Of a stretch of 7,325 bases of DNA, positions 1 to 5,688 are shown piece by piece. Numbering within the stretch: position 1 is the first letter of the stretch; every line of letters starts with the position of its first letter. Origin of the DNA: Sedimenticola sp. (GTDB lineage Bacteria > Pseudomonadota > Gammaproteobacteria > Chromatiales > Chromatiaceae); the NCBI GenBank assembly GCA_030590525.1, contig JAUUYI010000097.1, positions 1-7,325 on the forward strand. The letters are read 5' to 3'. The notes under the pieces are model-generated. The model saw only the letters and a list, made by a program, of their open reading frames with translations, searched no databases and was not told where the DNA came from. The position numbers were made by a program, and so were the translations under genes.

Positions 1-21
1 CAAAGCTCCTTGTATCGCAAT

Positions 22-50
22 GGTGGGCACAAACAACGTGCCCACCCTAC
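22..50 (-). repeat. Single REP-like hairpin with GTAG foot
   Basis: Read on the minus strand, this is GTAG (50-47) followed by a perfect 9-bp stem, GGTGGGCAC (46-38) pairing with GTGCCCACC (30-22), around a 7-base loop. The GTAG tetranucleotide at the foot of a hairpin is the hallmark of REP sequences recognised by RAYT (Y1 HUH) transposases. It lies about 50 bases beyond the 3' end of tRNA-Arg, so it could also protect or end that transcript, although no T-run follows the stem. No second inverted unit is seen. The rest of 1-100 shows nothing recognisable. Confidence 0.7.
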
Positions 51-100
51 TATTTGGTTCCGGCTTCGCTGGGCTAGGGGTTAGGCGATCGACCGGTAAA

Positions 101-177
101 TGGCGCCCCCGACACGATTCGAACGTGTGACTTCACCCTTAGGAGGGGTGCGCTCTATCCAGCTGAGCTACGGGGGC
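101..177 (-). tRNA. tRNA-Arg (anticodon CCT)
   Basis: The minus strand folds as a complete 77-nt tRNA. The acceptor stem is GCCCCCG/CGGGGGC with discriminator G. The D stem is GCTC/GAGC. The anticodon stem is CACCC/GGGTG around loop CTCCTAA, which puts the anticodon CCT at 141-143 (plus strand reads agg). The T arm is ACACG-TTCGAAT-CGTGT, and CCA is encoded at 103-101. It should decode the arginine codon AGG. It lies 104 bases downstream of the tRNA-Ala gene on the same strand, so the two are probably co-transcribed and separated by processing. Nothing gene-like is seen in the spacer 178-281. Confidence 0.97.
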
Positions 178-281
178 ATGGAGATACTTTACTGTCAGAC
201 TCCTGCTCGGCGTGTGGCACGCTATTGAGTTGCTGGGTTACTATAGCCACCTGCGACTGACGGAAGAGTTGTTTCCAGGAT

Positions 282-357
<76 letters not shown>

Positions 358-396
358 GGTATTTGGCGACAGAACCCGCTGTGTCACCGTAAAAAC

Positions 397-433
397 CGCC
401 CCGATTGTCTACCAGATCAGGGGTCAAAAGCAA
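397..433 (-). promoter_or_regulatory. Possible tRNA promoter (weak)
   Basis: On the minus strand, a -10-like GACAAT (409-404) is preceded, after 18 bases, by a -35-like TTGCTT (433-428). It is followed at once by a run of G and C (403-396 reads CGGGGCGG). A GC-rich discriminator is typical of stringently controlled stable-RNA promoters, and the site lies about 40-50 bases upstream of tRNA-Ala. Both hexamers are poor matches to consensus. An alternative -35, TTGACC at 427-422, would be too close to this -10. The call rests on position and discriminator only. Confidence 0.28.
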
Positions 434-466
434 ACCCAACCCAGCAAAAATTACACGTAAACTCTC

Positions 467-1231
467 ATGCATAGATCAAATCTAACTCCATATGCTGCCA
501 GACTGGCTGTGGTGTTGCTGTTGATGCTATCTGCCGGGTGGGCCATGGCCGATGAAATCCAGGTCGCGGTGGCCAGTAACTTTGCGGGTGCGATCAAGCG
601 TGTCGCCGAGCGTTTCGAGGTGCACACGGATCACAAGGTGACACTGATCTTTGGTTCTACGGGGAAACTCTATGCACAGATAAAACACGGTGCACCGTTC
701 GATCTCTTCTTTGCCGCCGACGCTCGGCGACCGGAGCTTCTGGACACGGAAGGCGTGGCGTTGCCGGGCAGCCGTTTTACCTATGCTATCGGTAAACTCG
801 TCCTCTGGAGTCCGATGGCGGGATATGTCGATTTACAAGCCAAGGTGCTGAAACAGGGTGGGTTTCGTCACCTGGCCATTGCCAACCCGAGGCTTGCACC
901 CTACGGCAAAGCGGCGCAGGAGGTCTTGCAGGCGCGTGGATTATGGGATGCGTTGCAGGGAAGGATGGTGCGCGGTGAAAATATCGGGCAGGCCTTCCAT
1001 TTCGTCAGGAGCGGCAACGCCGAACTGGGTTTCGTGGCATTATCCCAGGCTAAGCAGCCCGGTCAGCCCATTGAAGGCTCCTGGTGGGAGGTGCCGCAGA
1101 CGCTTTACACCCCTATCGCGCAGCAGGCGGTATTGCTGAAGGAGAATGAAGCCGCCCGCGCCTTTCTGGTGTTCGTTCAGAGTGATGCGGCTCAGGAGAT
1201 AATCAAGGGTTATGGATACGGCATCCCATGA
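467..1231 (+). CDS. modA: Molybdate ABC transporter, periplasmic binding protein ModA
   Basis: This is a 254-residue ABC-transporter substrate-binding protein that should capture molybdate (possibly also tungstate) in the periplasm and deliver it to ModB. Residues 1-28 form a signal peptide: a hydrophobic core around 13-25 and a predicted cut after AMA28. ModA-family blocks follow: VAVASNF (33-39) and GSTGKLYAQI (63-72), whose serines S37 and S64 fall where the family binds oxyanion oxygens, then GAPFDLFFAADAR (75-87), LAPYGKAA (143-150) and ELGFVALSQ (186-194). The length matches the family. The ATG at 467 is chosen because later starts would cut into the signal peptide, but no Shine-Dalgarno sequence precedes it. 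It is the first gene of modABC; its stop overlaps the modB start. I see neither a ModE-type operator nor a molybdenum-cofactor riboswitch in 358-466. Confidence 0.95.
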   Translation: MHRSNLTPYAARLAVVLLLMLSAGWAMADEIQVAVASNFAGAIKRVAERFEVHTDHKVTLIFGSTGKLYAQIKHGAPFDLFFAADARRPELLDTEGVALPGSRFTYAIGKLVLWSPMAGYVDLQAKVLKQGGFRHLAIANPRLAPYGKAAQEVLQARGLWDALQGRMVRGENIGQAFHFVRSGNAELGFVALSQAKQPGQPIEGSWWEVPQTLYTPIAQQAVLLKENEAARAFLVFVQSDAAQEIIKGYGYGIP

Positions 1232-1911
1232 CGCTCACTGATGCAGATTTCGTCGCCCTGGTGATAACCCTCAAGCTGGCGGCGATCACCACCCTGATCC
1301 TGTTACTATTGGGGACGCCACTGGCCTGGTGGCTGGCGCGTAGCCGCTGGCGTTTTAAATTCCTGTTGGAGGCCGTCGTCGCACTGCCCCTGGTGCTGCC
1401 TCCTACGGTACTGGGGTTTTACCTGCTGGTAGCGCTGGGGCCACACGGCCCCGTGGGTGCTCTGGTGGAATCCCTGGGCGGTCATTCCCCTGCTTTCACC
1501 TTTAGCGGCCTGGTGATTGGCTCAGTGTTCTACTCGATGCCTTTTGTGGTTCAGCCGCTGCAGGGCGCCTTTACTGCTGTTGGCCACCGTCCCCTGGAGG
1601 TTGCCGCGACCTTGCGTGCCTCACCGCTGGACCGTTTTTTCAGTGTGGCTATCCCATTGGCGCGTTCGGGCTTTTTGACCGCCGCCGTGCTCGGGTTCGC
1701 CCACACGGTGGGTGAATTCGGTGTGGTACTGATGATCGGTGGCAATATACCCGGCAGCACCCAGGTTTTGTCCATTGCCATCTATGACCACGTCGAGGTG
1801 CTGGAATACGGGCGTGCTCACTGGTTGTCGGGAGGGCTTCTGCTGCTCTCTTTTCTCATGCTGATCTCTGTGTACGCCCTCAACCGGCGGTTCACAGTGG
1901 TGCAGTCATGA
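1228..1911 (+). CDS. modB: Molybdate ABC transporter permease ModB
   Basis: This 227-residue inner-membrane permease should form, as a homodimer, the channel for molybdate. I see about five hydrophobic segments (roughly 12-34, 45-69, 90-112, 146-168 and 198-216). The cytoplasmic EAA loop that contacts the ATPase is at 124-143, with E124, A126-A127 and the terminal I142-P143; it is followed by LARSGFLTAAVLGFAHTVGEFG-type sequence typical of ModB. LPLVLPPTVLGFYLL (53-67) is another family block. Length is normal. It starts in an ATGA overlap with modA (1228-1231) and ends in another ATGA overlap with modC (1908-1911), so translational coupling of all three genes is likely. Confidence 0.95.
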   Translation: MTLTDADFVALVITLKLAAITTLILLLLGTPLAWWLARSRWRFKFLLEAVVALPLVLPPTVLGFYLLVALGPHGPVGALVESLGGHSPAFTFSGLVIGSVFYSMPFVVQPLQGAFTAVGHRPLEVAATLRASPLDRFFSVAIPLARSGFLTAAVLGFAHTVGEFGVVLMIGGNIPGSTQVLSIAIYDHVEVLEYGRAHWLSGGLLLLSFLMLISVYALNRRFTVVQS

Positions 1912-2975
1912 CCATCGAGGCCAGGTTCCGGCTCGATCGCCCCGGCTTTACCCTGGATGTCGATCTGAGGGCGCCCGCTCAAGGAGTCACGGCGCTGTTT
2001 GGTCCTTCGGGTTGTGGCAAGACCACGCTACTGCGCGCCATTGCCGGGCTTGAGCGTTGTGGTGATGGCTTTCTGAAAGTGGGCGATATGATCTGGCAGG
2101 AAGAGCGGCACTTCGTGCCACCCCACCGGCGTCCATTGGGTTATGTCTTCCAGGAGGCCAGCCTGTTTGCCCATCTGACCGTTCGACGTAACCTCGAGTA
2201 TGGCCTCAGACGGGTGCCGCAAACGGAGCGCAAGGTCTCCCTGGACGAGGCCATCGAACTACTGGGGATCGGGCATCTGCTCGAGCGCAAACCCGACCGG
2301 CTCTCCGGTGGCGAACGGCAACGGGTGGCTATTGCCCGGGCGTTGGCGGTCAGCCCAAAGCTCCTGTTGATGGATGAGCCGCTGGCTGCCCTGGACCTGA
2401 CACGTAAGCAGGAGATTCTTCCCTACCTCGAATCTCTCTACAAGGAGCTGGATATTCCGGTGATCTACGTCACTCACTCCTCCGATGAAGTGGCACGCCT
2501 GGGAGATTATCTGGTGTTGATGGAGGCGGGCGGAATCCGGGCAATGGGCGCAATCAGCGACATGCTGACACGGCTCGATCTCCCCCTTGCCCAGGGGCGT
2601 GATGCAGAGGCCCTCATTCAGGCAACCGTTGCGGGGCACGACGAACGCTACGACCTGACTCACCTCGACTTCCCGGGAGGTCGTTTTACCGTGACACGCA
2701 AGGATCTGCCGGTCGGTGGTGCGGTAAGATTGCGGGTGGCGGCCCGCGATATCAGCCTCACTCTGGAGCGTCAGTCCGGTACCAGCATCCTGAACATATT
2801 CCCCGCTACCATCGAGGAGATCGTGCCGGCGGGCAGCGCACAGGTCACCGTGCGTCTGGCTGCGGGTGGGGTCTCATTACTCGCCCGGGTCACGCGCAGG
2901 TCCGCCGCACTGCTCGACCTGAAGCCCGGGAAACCGGTGTACGCGCAGGCAAAGAGTGTGGCGCTGCTCTCCTGA
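1908..2975 (+). CDS. modC: Molybdate ABC transporter ATPase ModC
   Basis: This 355-residue cytoplasmic ATPase powers molybdate import. All ABC motifs are present: Walker A GPSGCGKT (32-39), Q-loop Q82, signature LSGGE (132-136), Walker B LLLMDEP (152-158, catalytic E157), D-loop ALD (161-163) and switch H190. After the nucleotide-binding domain (about 1-230) comes a C-terminal TOBE/Mop-type oxyanion-binding domain (about 289-353, starting GTSILNIFPATI). That domain is characteristic of ModC and in the family can bind molybdate and down-regulate transport. The length is typical. The ATG lies in a 4-base overlap with modB. No modD, modE or Mop-only gene follows; the operon ends before a pair of palindromic repeats. 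CysA or sulfate-type ATPases are alternatives by fold, but the modA and modB neighbours decide it. Confidence 0.95.
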   Translation: MTIEARFRLDRPGFTLDVDLRAPAQGVTALFGPSGCGKTTLLRAIAGLERCGDGFLKVGDMIWQEERHFVPPHRRPLGYVFQEASLFAHLTVRRNLEYGLRRVPQTERKVSLDEAIELLGIGHLLERKPDRLSGGERQRVAIARALAVSPKLLLMDEPLAALDLTRKQEILPYLESLYKELDIPVIYVTHSSDEVARLGDYLVLMEAGGIRAMGAISDMLTRLDLPLAQGRDAEALIQATVAGHDERYDLTHLDFPGGRFTVTRKDLPVGGAVRLRVAARDISLTLERQSGTSILNIFPATIEEIVPAGSAQVTVRLAAGGVSLLARVTRRSAALLDLKPGKPVYAQAKSVALLS

Positions 2976-3063
2976 ACCCGATGTCACCCGGTCGACGCTG
3001 CCGGCATTGATTGCTATCTTGAGGTTCTTGCAAAACACCCATCTCCCCCGGAGAGGGAGTTGC

Positions 3064-3156
3064 GTAGGATGGGCAAAGGCGCGAAGCGCCGTGCCCATCA
3101 TCGGGGCAGGCAGCGGATTTTGATGGGCACGCTGCGCTTTGCTTTGCCCATCCTAC
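3064..3156 (+). repeat. REP pair (BIME-like), copy 1
   Basis: This 93-bp element has two head-to-head REP units. The left unit is GTAG (3064-3067), then stem GATGGGCA pairing with TGCCCATC, with a nested GGCGC-GAA-GCGCC hairpin inside. The right unit is its inverted counterpart and ends in CTAC (3153-3156) with the same outer stem. Left and right halves can also pair with each other over the whole length. It lies in the 359-base gene-free stretch between modC and the next gene. The remainder of that stretch (2976-3063) shows only a weak CTCCC/GGGAG hairpin near 3043-3059 and no T-run. The element may act as the modABC transcript end or 3' stabiliser. Confidence 0.85.
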
Positions 3157-3204
3157 GATGATGCAAAAAGGGCAAGAGCGTGAAATTCAACCGTTCTCAG
3201 TTGC

Positions 3205-3297
3205 GTAGGATGGGCAAAGGAGCGAAGCGCCGTGCCCATCATCGGGGCAGGCAGCGGATTCTGATGGGCACGCTACGCTTCGCTTTGCCCATCCTAC
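3205..3297 (+). repeat. REP pair (BIME-like), copy 2
   Basis: This is a second 93-bp copy, 141 bases after the first, in the same orientation and with no insertions or deletions. Similarity extends beyond the GTAG and CTAC feet, so the full duplicated block is 3058-3170 versus 3199-3311, with 6 differences in 113 positions (3080/3221, 3120/3261, 3134/3275, 3140/3281, 3163/3304, 3168/3309). The outer stem GATGGGCA/TGCCCATC is untouched; the changes fall in loops, spacer and flank. The C-to-A change at 3221 weakens the nested inner stem of the left unit. It ends 37 bases before the next start codon, so it lies in or beside that gene's promoter or 5' leader. Confidence 0.85.
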
Positions 3298-3334
3298 GAT
3301 GATACAAAGAGCCGGTATCCAATGAAAAAGAGGG

Positions 3335-5029
3335 ATGAGTAGCGTGGGAGAGAAAGATGGAGTGGCTGGCTCCGGAATGGATCTGAAATTTCTGCGGCGT
3401 GAGATTGTCGGTGTGGATGCCTTCATCCGGACCCCCTTTGGCGAGCGTATGATGTTGTATGCAGATTACACCGCCTCGGGGCGCTGCCTTGGATTCGTGG
3501 AGTCCTACCTGCTGTCTCTCGAGACCCTCTACGCCAACAGCCATACCGAAGACGATAGCAGCGGACGGATCACCACCGAACGCCTGCACCTGGCAGAAAA
3601 ACAGATCAAGCAGGCGGTCAATGCCGGTGAGGACGGTCGGATCATCGCCTGCGGTACCGGTGCCACAGGCGCGATCGATCGGATGCAGCAGCTGGTGGGG
3701 GTCAGGTTGCCGCCAGCCAGCCGTGACCTGCTGGGAACACTGCTGCGGGGGTTTTGCGGCGAGGAACAGGCACAGGCCTTCGATCGCTGGCGCCAGGCAC
3801 ATCAGCCGGTGATCTTCGTCGGGCCCTATGAGCACCACTCCAATGAGATAACCTGGCGCGAGAGCATGGCCACCGTGGTGGAGGTGGAGATGTCCGAGGA
3901 TGGCAGTATCGACCTGACCCACCTGGAGACCCTGCTGCAGGAACCCGCCTACCAGGGGTGCCTGCGCATCGGTTCGTTCTCCGCCGCCTCCAATGTCACC
4001 GGCATGCGCTCGCCGGTGTCAGAGATCGCCCGCCTGCTGCACCGGCACGATGCCCTGGCTTTCTTCGATTTTGCCGCCTCTGCACCCTATGTGGCCATCG
4101 ACATGAACCCGACAGATGACGGGGGGGAAGAGACCGCCCATCTGGATGCGATATTCATCTCGCCCCACAAGTTCCTTGGTGGGCCGGGTTCCAGCGGTAT
4201 CCTGGTGTTCAACAAGCGCTGTTATCATCCGGAGCTGCCGCCCAGCATCGCCGGTGGTGGCACCGTGGACTATGTGGGCCCGAATGACCATGATTTCATA
4301 CAGGATATAGAGGCGCGCGAAAAGCCAGGTACTCCGGGTATCCTGCAGACCCTGAAGGCGGCACTCGCGTTCGAGGTGAAGGCCGCCGTGGGGATCGATG
4401 TGATCGAGCGGCGGGAACTGGAGATGACCCGCCGTGCCTTCAGCCGCTGGCAGCAGAACCCCCGGATCGAGATACTGGGCAACAGCGATCCGCAGCGGCG
4501 TATCGGCATCGTCTCGCTGAATATCCGTGACCGAAAGGGGCAGTATATTCACCCGCGGCTGGTCACTACCCTGTTGAACGATCTGTTTGGCATTCAGAGC
4601 CGTGCCGGTTGCTCCTGTGCCGGCCCCTACGGTCACCAGTTGCTGGGTATCGACCAGCAGAAGGCGGAGGAGTATCGCTCCTGGATCACCCGTGGCTACC
4701 ATGGTATCAAGCCGGGCTGGTGCCGGGTCGGGTTCCACTATGTATTCGACCGGGCGGAGGCGGATTACCTGATCGAATGTATCGAATTCATTGGCCGGGA
4801 GGGTGACCTGTTCGTACACCAATACCATTTTGATGCCAGGAGCGGTGTATGGCAGCACAAGGAGTGGCAGGTGCCACAGGTGACCTTTTCGCTGGATGAG
4901 GCACTGGTGGGTGGGCAGGACCTGCCGCAGGTGCTGCCGGATGAGGAGCGTCACCGGCTTTATACACACTATCTGGAGCAGGCCCAGGCACTGGCCGATC
5001 AGCATAGGGCGGCGCAGGTGGAGGGGTAA
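3335..5029 (+). CDS. Class V aminotransferase-fold PLP enzyme, cysteine desulfurase-like
   Basis: This is a 564-residue cytoplasmic PLP enzyme of the SufS/CsdA fold type. The PLP-phosphate loop is CGTGATGAI (106-114). EHHSN (166-170) supplies the ring-stacking histidine, D245 in FFDFAASAPY should contact the pyridine nitrogen, and K279 in SPHKFLGGPGSSG is the internal aldimine lysine. RAGCSCAGP (423-431) places C428 where SufS has its persulfide cysteine and R423 where SufS has a substrate arginine; R464 (CRVG) matches the second. Compared with SufS (about 406 residues) it has an insertion near 121-160 and a 75-residue C-terminal extension. Expected chemistry is sulfur removal from cysteine or a related PLP reaction; the true substrate and acceptor are unknown. 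The ATG at 3335 has a purine-rich AGAGGG directly against it, so the ATG at 3377 (M15) is an alternative. It is monocistronic, bounded by palindromes. Confidence 0.85.
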   Translation: MSSVGEKDGVAGSGMDLKFLRREIVGVDAFIRTPFGERMMLYADYTASGRCLGFVESYLLSLETLYANSHTEDDSSGRITTERLHLAEKQIKQAVNAGEDGRIIACGTGATGAIDRMQQLVGVRLPPASRDLLGTLLRGFCGEEQAQAFDRWRQAHQPVIFVGPYEHHSNEITWRESMATVVEVEMSEDGSIDLTHLETLLQEPAYQGCLRIGSFSAASNVTGMRSPVSEIARLLHRHDALAFFDFAASAPYVAIDMNPTDDGGEETAHLDAIFISPHKFLGGPGSSGILVFNKRCYHPELPPSIAGGGTVDYVGPNDHDFIQDIEAREKPGTPGILQTLKAALAFEVKAAVGIDVIERRELEMTRRAFSRWQQNPRIEILGNSDPQRRIGIVSLNIRDRKGQYIHPRLVTTLLNDLFGIQSRAGCSCAGPYGHQLLGIDQQKAEEYRSWITRGYHGIKPGWCRVGFHYVFDRAEADYLIECIEFIGREGDLFVHQYHFDARSGVWQHKEWQVPQVTFSLDEALVGGQDLPQVLPDEERHRLYTHYLEQAQALADQHRAAQVEG

Positions 5030-5040
5030 TTTTGCAAGGT

Positions 5041-5123
5041 GTAGGAGCGGGCTTGCCCGCGAAATGCTCTGGCAGCGGCAAGAGCACTGTTCGCGGGCTG
5101 TTCGCGGGCAAGCCCGCTCCTAC
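5041..5123 (+). repeat. REP pair with perfect 23-bp arms
   Basis: The arms 5041-5063 and 5101-5123 are perfect inverted repeats of 23 bp, starting with GTAG and ending with CTAC. Each arm also folds on itself as a GCGGGC-TT-GCCCGC hairpin. This is the REP type known from Pseudomonas and relatives (GTAGGAGCGGGCTTGCCCGC). Between the arms are a second small hairpin, TGCTCT/AGAGCA (5065-5070 with 5081-5086), and an exact 11-base tandem, TGTTCGCGGGC, at 5088-5098 and 5099-5109. It starts 12 bases after the stop codon of the PLP enzyme and could serve as its transcript 3' end. No T-run follows directly. Confidence 0.9.
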
Positions 5124-5226
5124 AGGATAATTCTTTGTCATTTTGTATGAGATTTCAGTGCTAAGGTACTAAACTCTGTGTGTCCCTGACAGGAACAGGA
5201 TTTCACCCCAGGATTGGAATGAAGAG

Positions 5227-5685
5227 ATGATAGCAGCTTCCGTAATGGATCCCAGCCCCTCCACACTCAGACCAACGGATGTGATCGGTACTGCCGCCCG
5301 TTGCATTATGGATCACCGCTACCGAAACCTGCCTGTGGTCGATGAAGAAGGGCATTACCTCGGCGTCTTTGGTGTCAACTGCCTGTTGCGCCTGGTGCTT
5401 CCCAAGGCGGCCGTCATCGAGCGGGGGCTGACCAGTATGCCCTTCGTTCGGGAGACCCTGGGGCAACTGCACGCCCGCTTCGAGGAAAAAGCGAATCAGC
5501 CCATCTCGGTCTGCATGAACACAGAAATCGAAACTGTGCGGCCGGATACGCCACTGGTGGAGGCGCTGCTCATTCTCTATCAGAGCCGTGTCAGTATCCC
5601 GGTGGTGGAGGAGAACGGCAGGCTGGCAGGTATGATCTCCTACTGGGATGTGGGTCGGAAGATTCTCTCCGCCGAGGTGGAATGA
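5227..5685 (+). CDS. Stand-alone CBS-domain pair protein (probable transporter regulator)
   Basis: This 152-residue soluble protein consists almost entirely of two CBS domains (about 4-60 and 94-150), which pair to form a Bateman module. Family blocks are LPVVDEEGHYLGVF (35-48) and IPVVEENGRLAGMISYWDV (124-142). In the second domain, G135-x-x-S138-x-x-D141 fits the ribose-contacting G-x-x-S/T-x-x-D motif of adenine-nucleotide-binding CBS domains. The matching place in the first (GVFGVNC, 46-52) lacks the Ser/Thr and Asp, so one working nucleotide site is expected. No catalytic domain is fused. Its stop is 3 bases before the start of the transporter gene, which points to coupled expression and to a role in gating that transporter. 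The ATG at 5227 has only GAAGAG directly adjacent. The 103 bases upstream (5124-5226) hold no convincing promoter. Confidence 0.85.
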   Translation: MIAASVMDPSPSTLRPTDVIGTAARCIMDHRYRNLPVVDEEGHYLGVFGVNCLLRLVLPKAAVIERGLTSMPFVRETLGQLHARFEEKANQPISVCMNTEIETVRPDTPLVEALLILYQSRVSIPVVEENGRLAGMISYWDVGRKILSAEVE

Positions 5686-5688
5686 CCG

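Noticed and set aside
3043..3059. CTCCC/GGGAG hairpin after modC as an intrinsic terminator
   Set aside because: It has only a 5-bp stem and no T-run; the neighbouring REP elements are stronger candidates for any 3'-end role.
3058..3311. Two long repeats separated by 28 bases, reminiscent of a CRISPR repeat-spacer unit
   Set aside because: The repeats are 113 bp, internally palindromic over their whole length and only two in number; REP structure with GTAG feet explains them.
3239..3922. 227-codon minus-strand frame entering the REP copy
   Set aside because: Its C-terminal part is translated repeat DNA and the rest is antisense to the PLP enzyme.
4019..5005. 328-codon open frame on the minus strand opposite the PLP enzyme
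   Set aside because: It lies fully inside a gene with intact catalytic motifs; the translation shows no recognisable family or organised hydrophobic pattern.
5130..5185. Promoter hexamers upstream of the CBS gene (TTGTCA, TTGTAT, TACTAA)
   Set aside because: No pair combines acceptable hexamers with 16-18 base spacing; the best fits match about half of the consensus.
5219..5230. Tiny frame ATG-AAG-AGA-TGA overlapping the CBS start
   Set aside because: It has three codons and no evidence of a function; it is most likely chance in a purine-rich ribosome-binding stretch.
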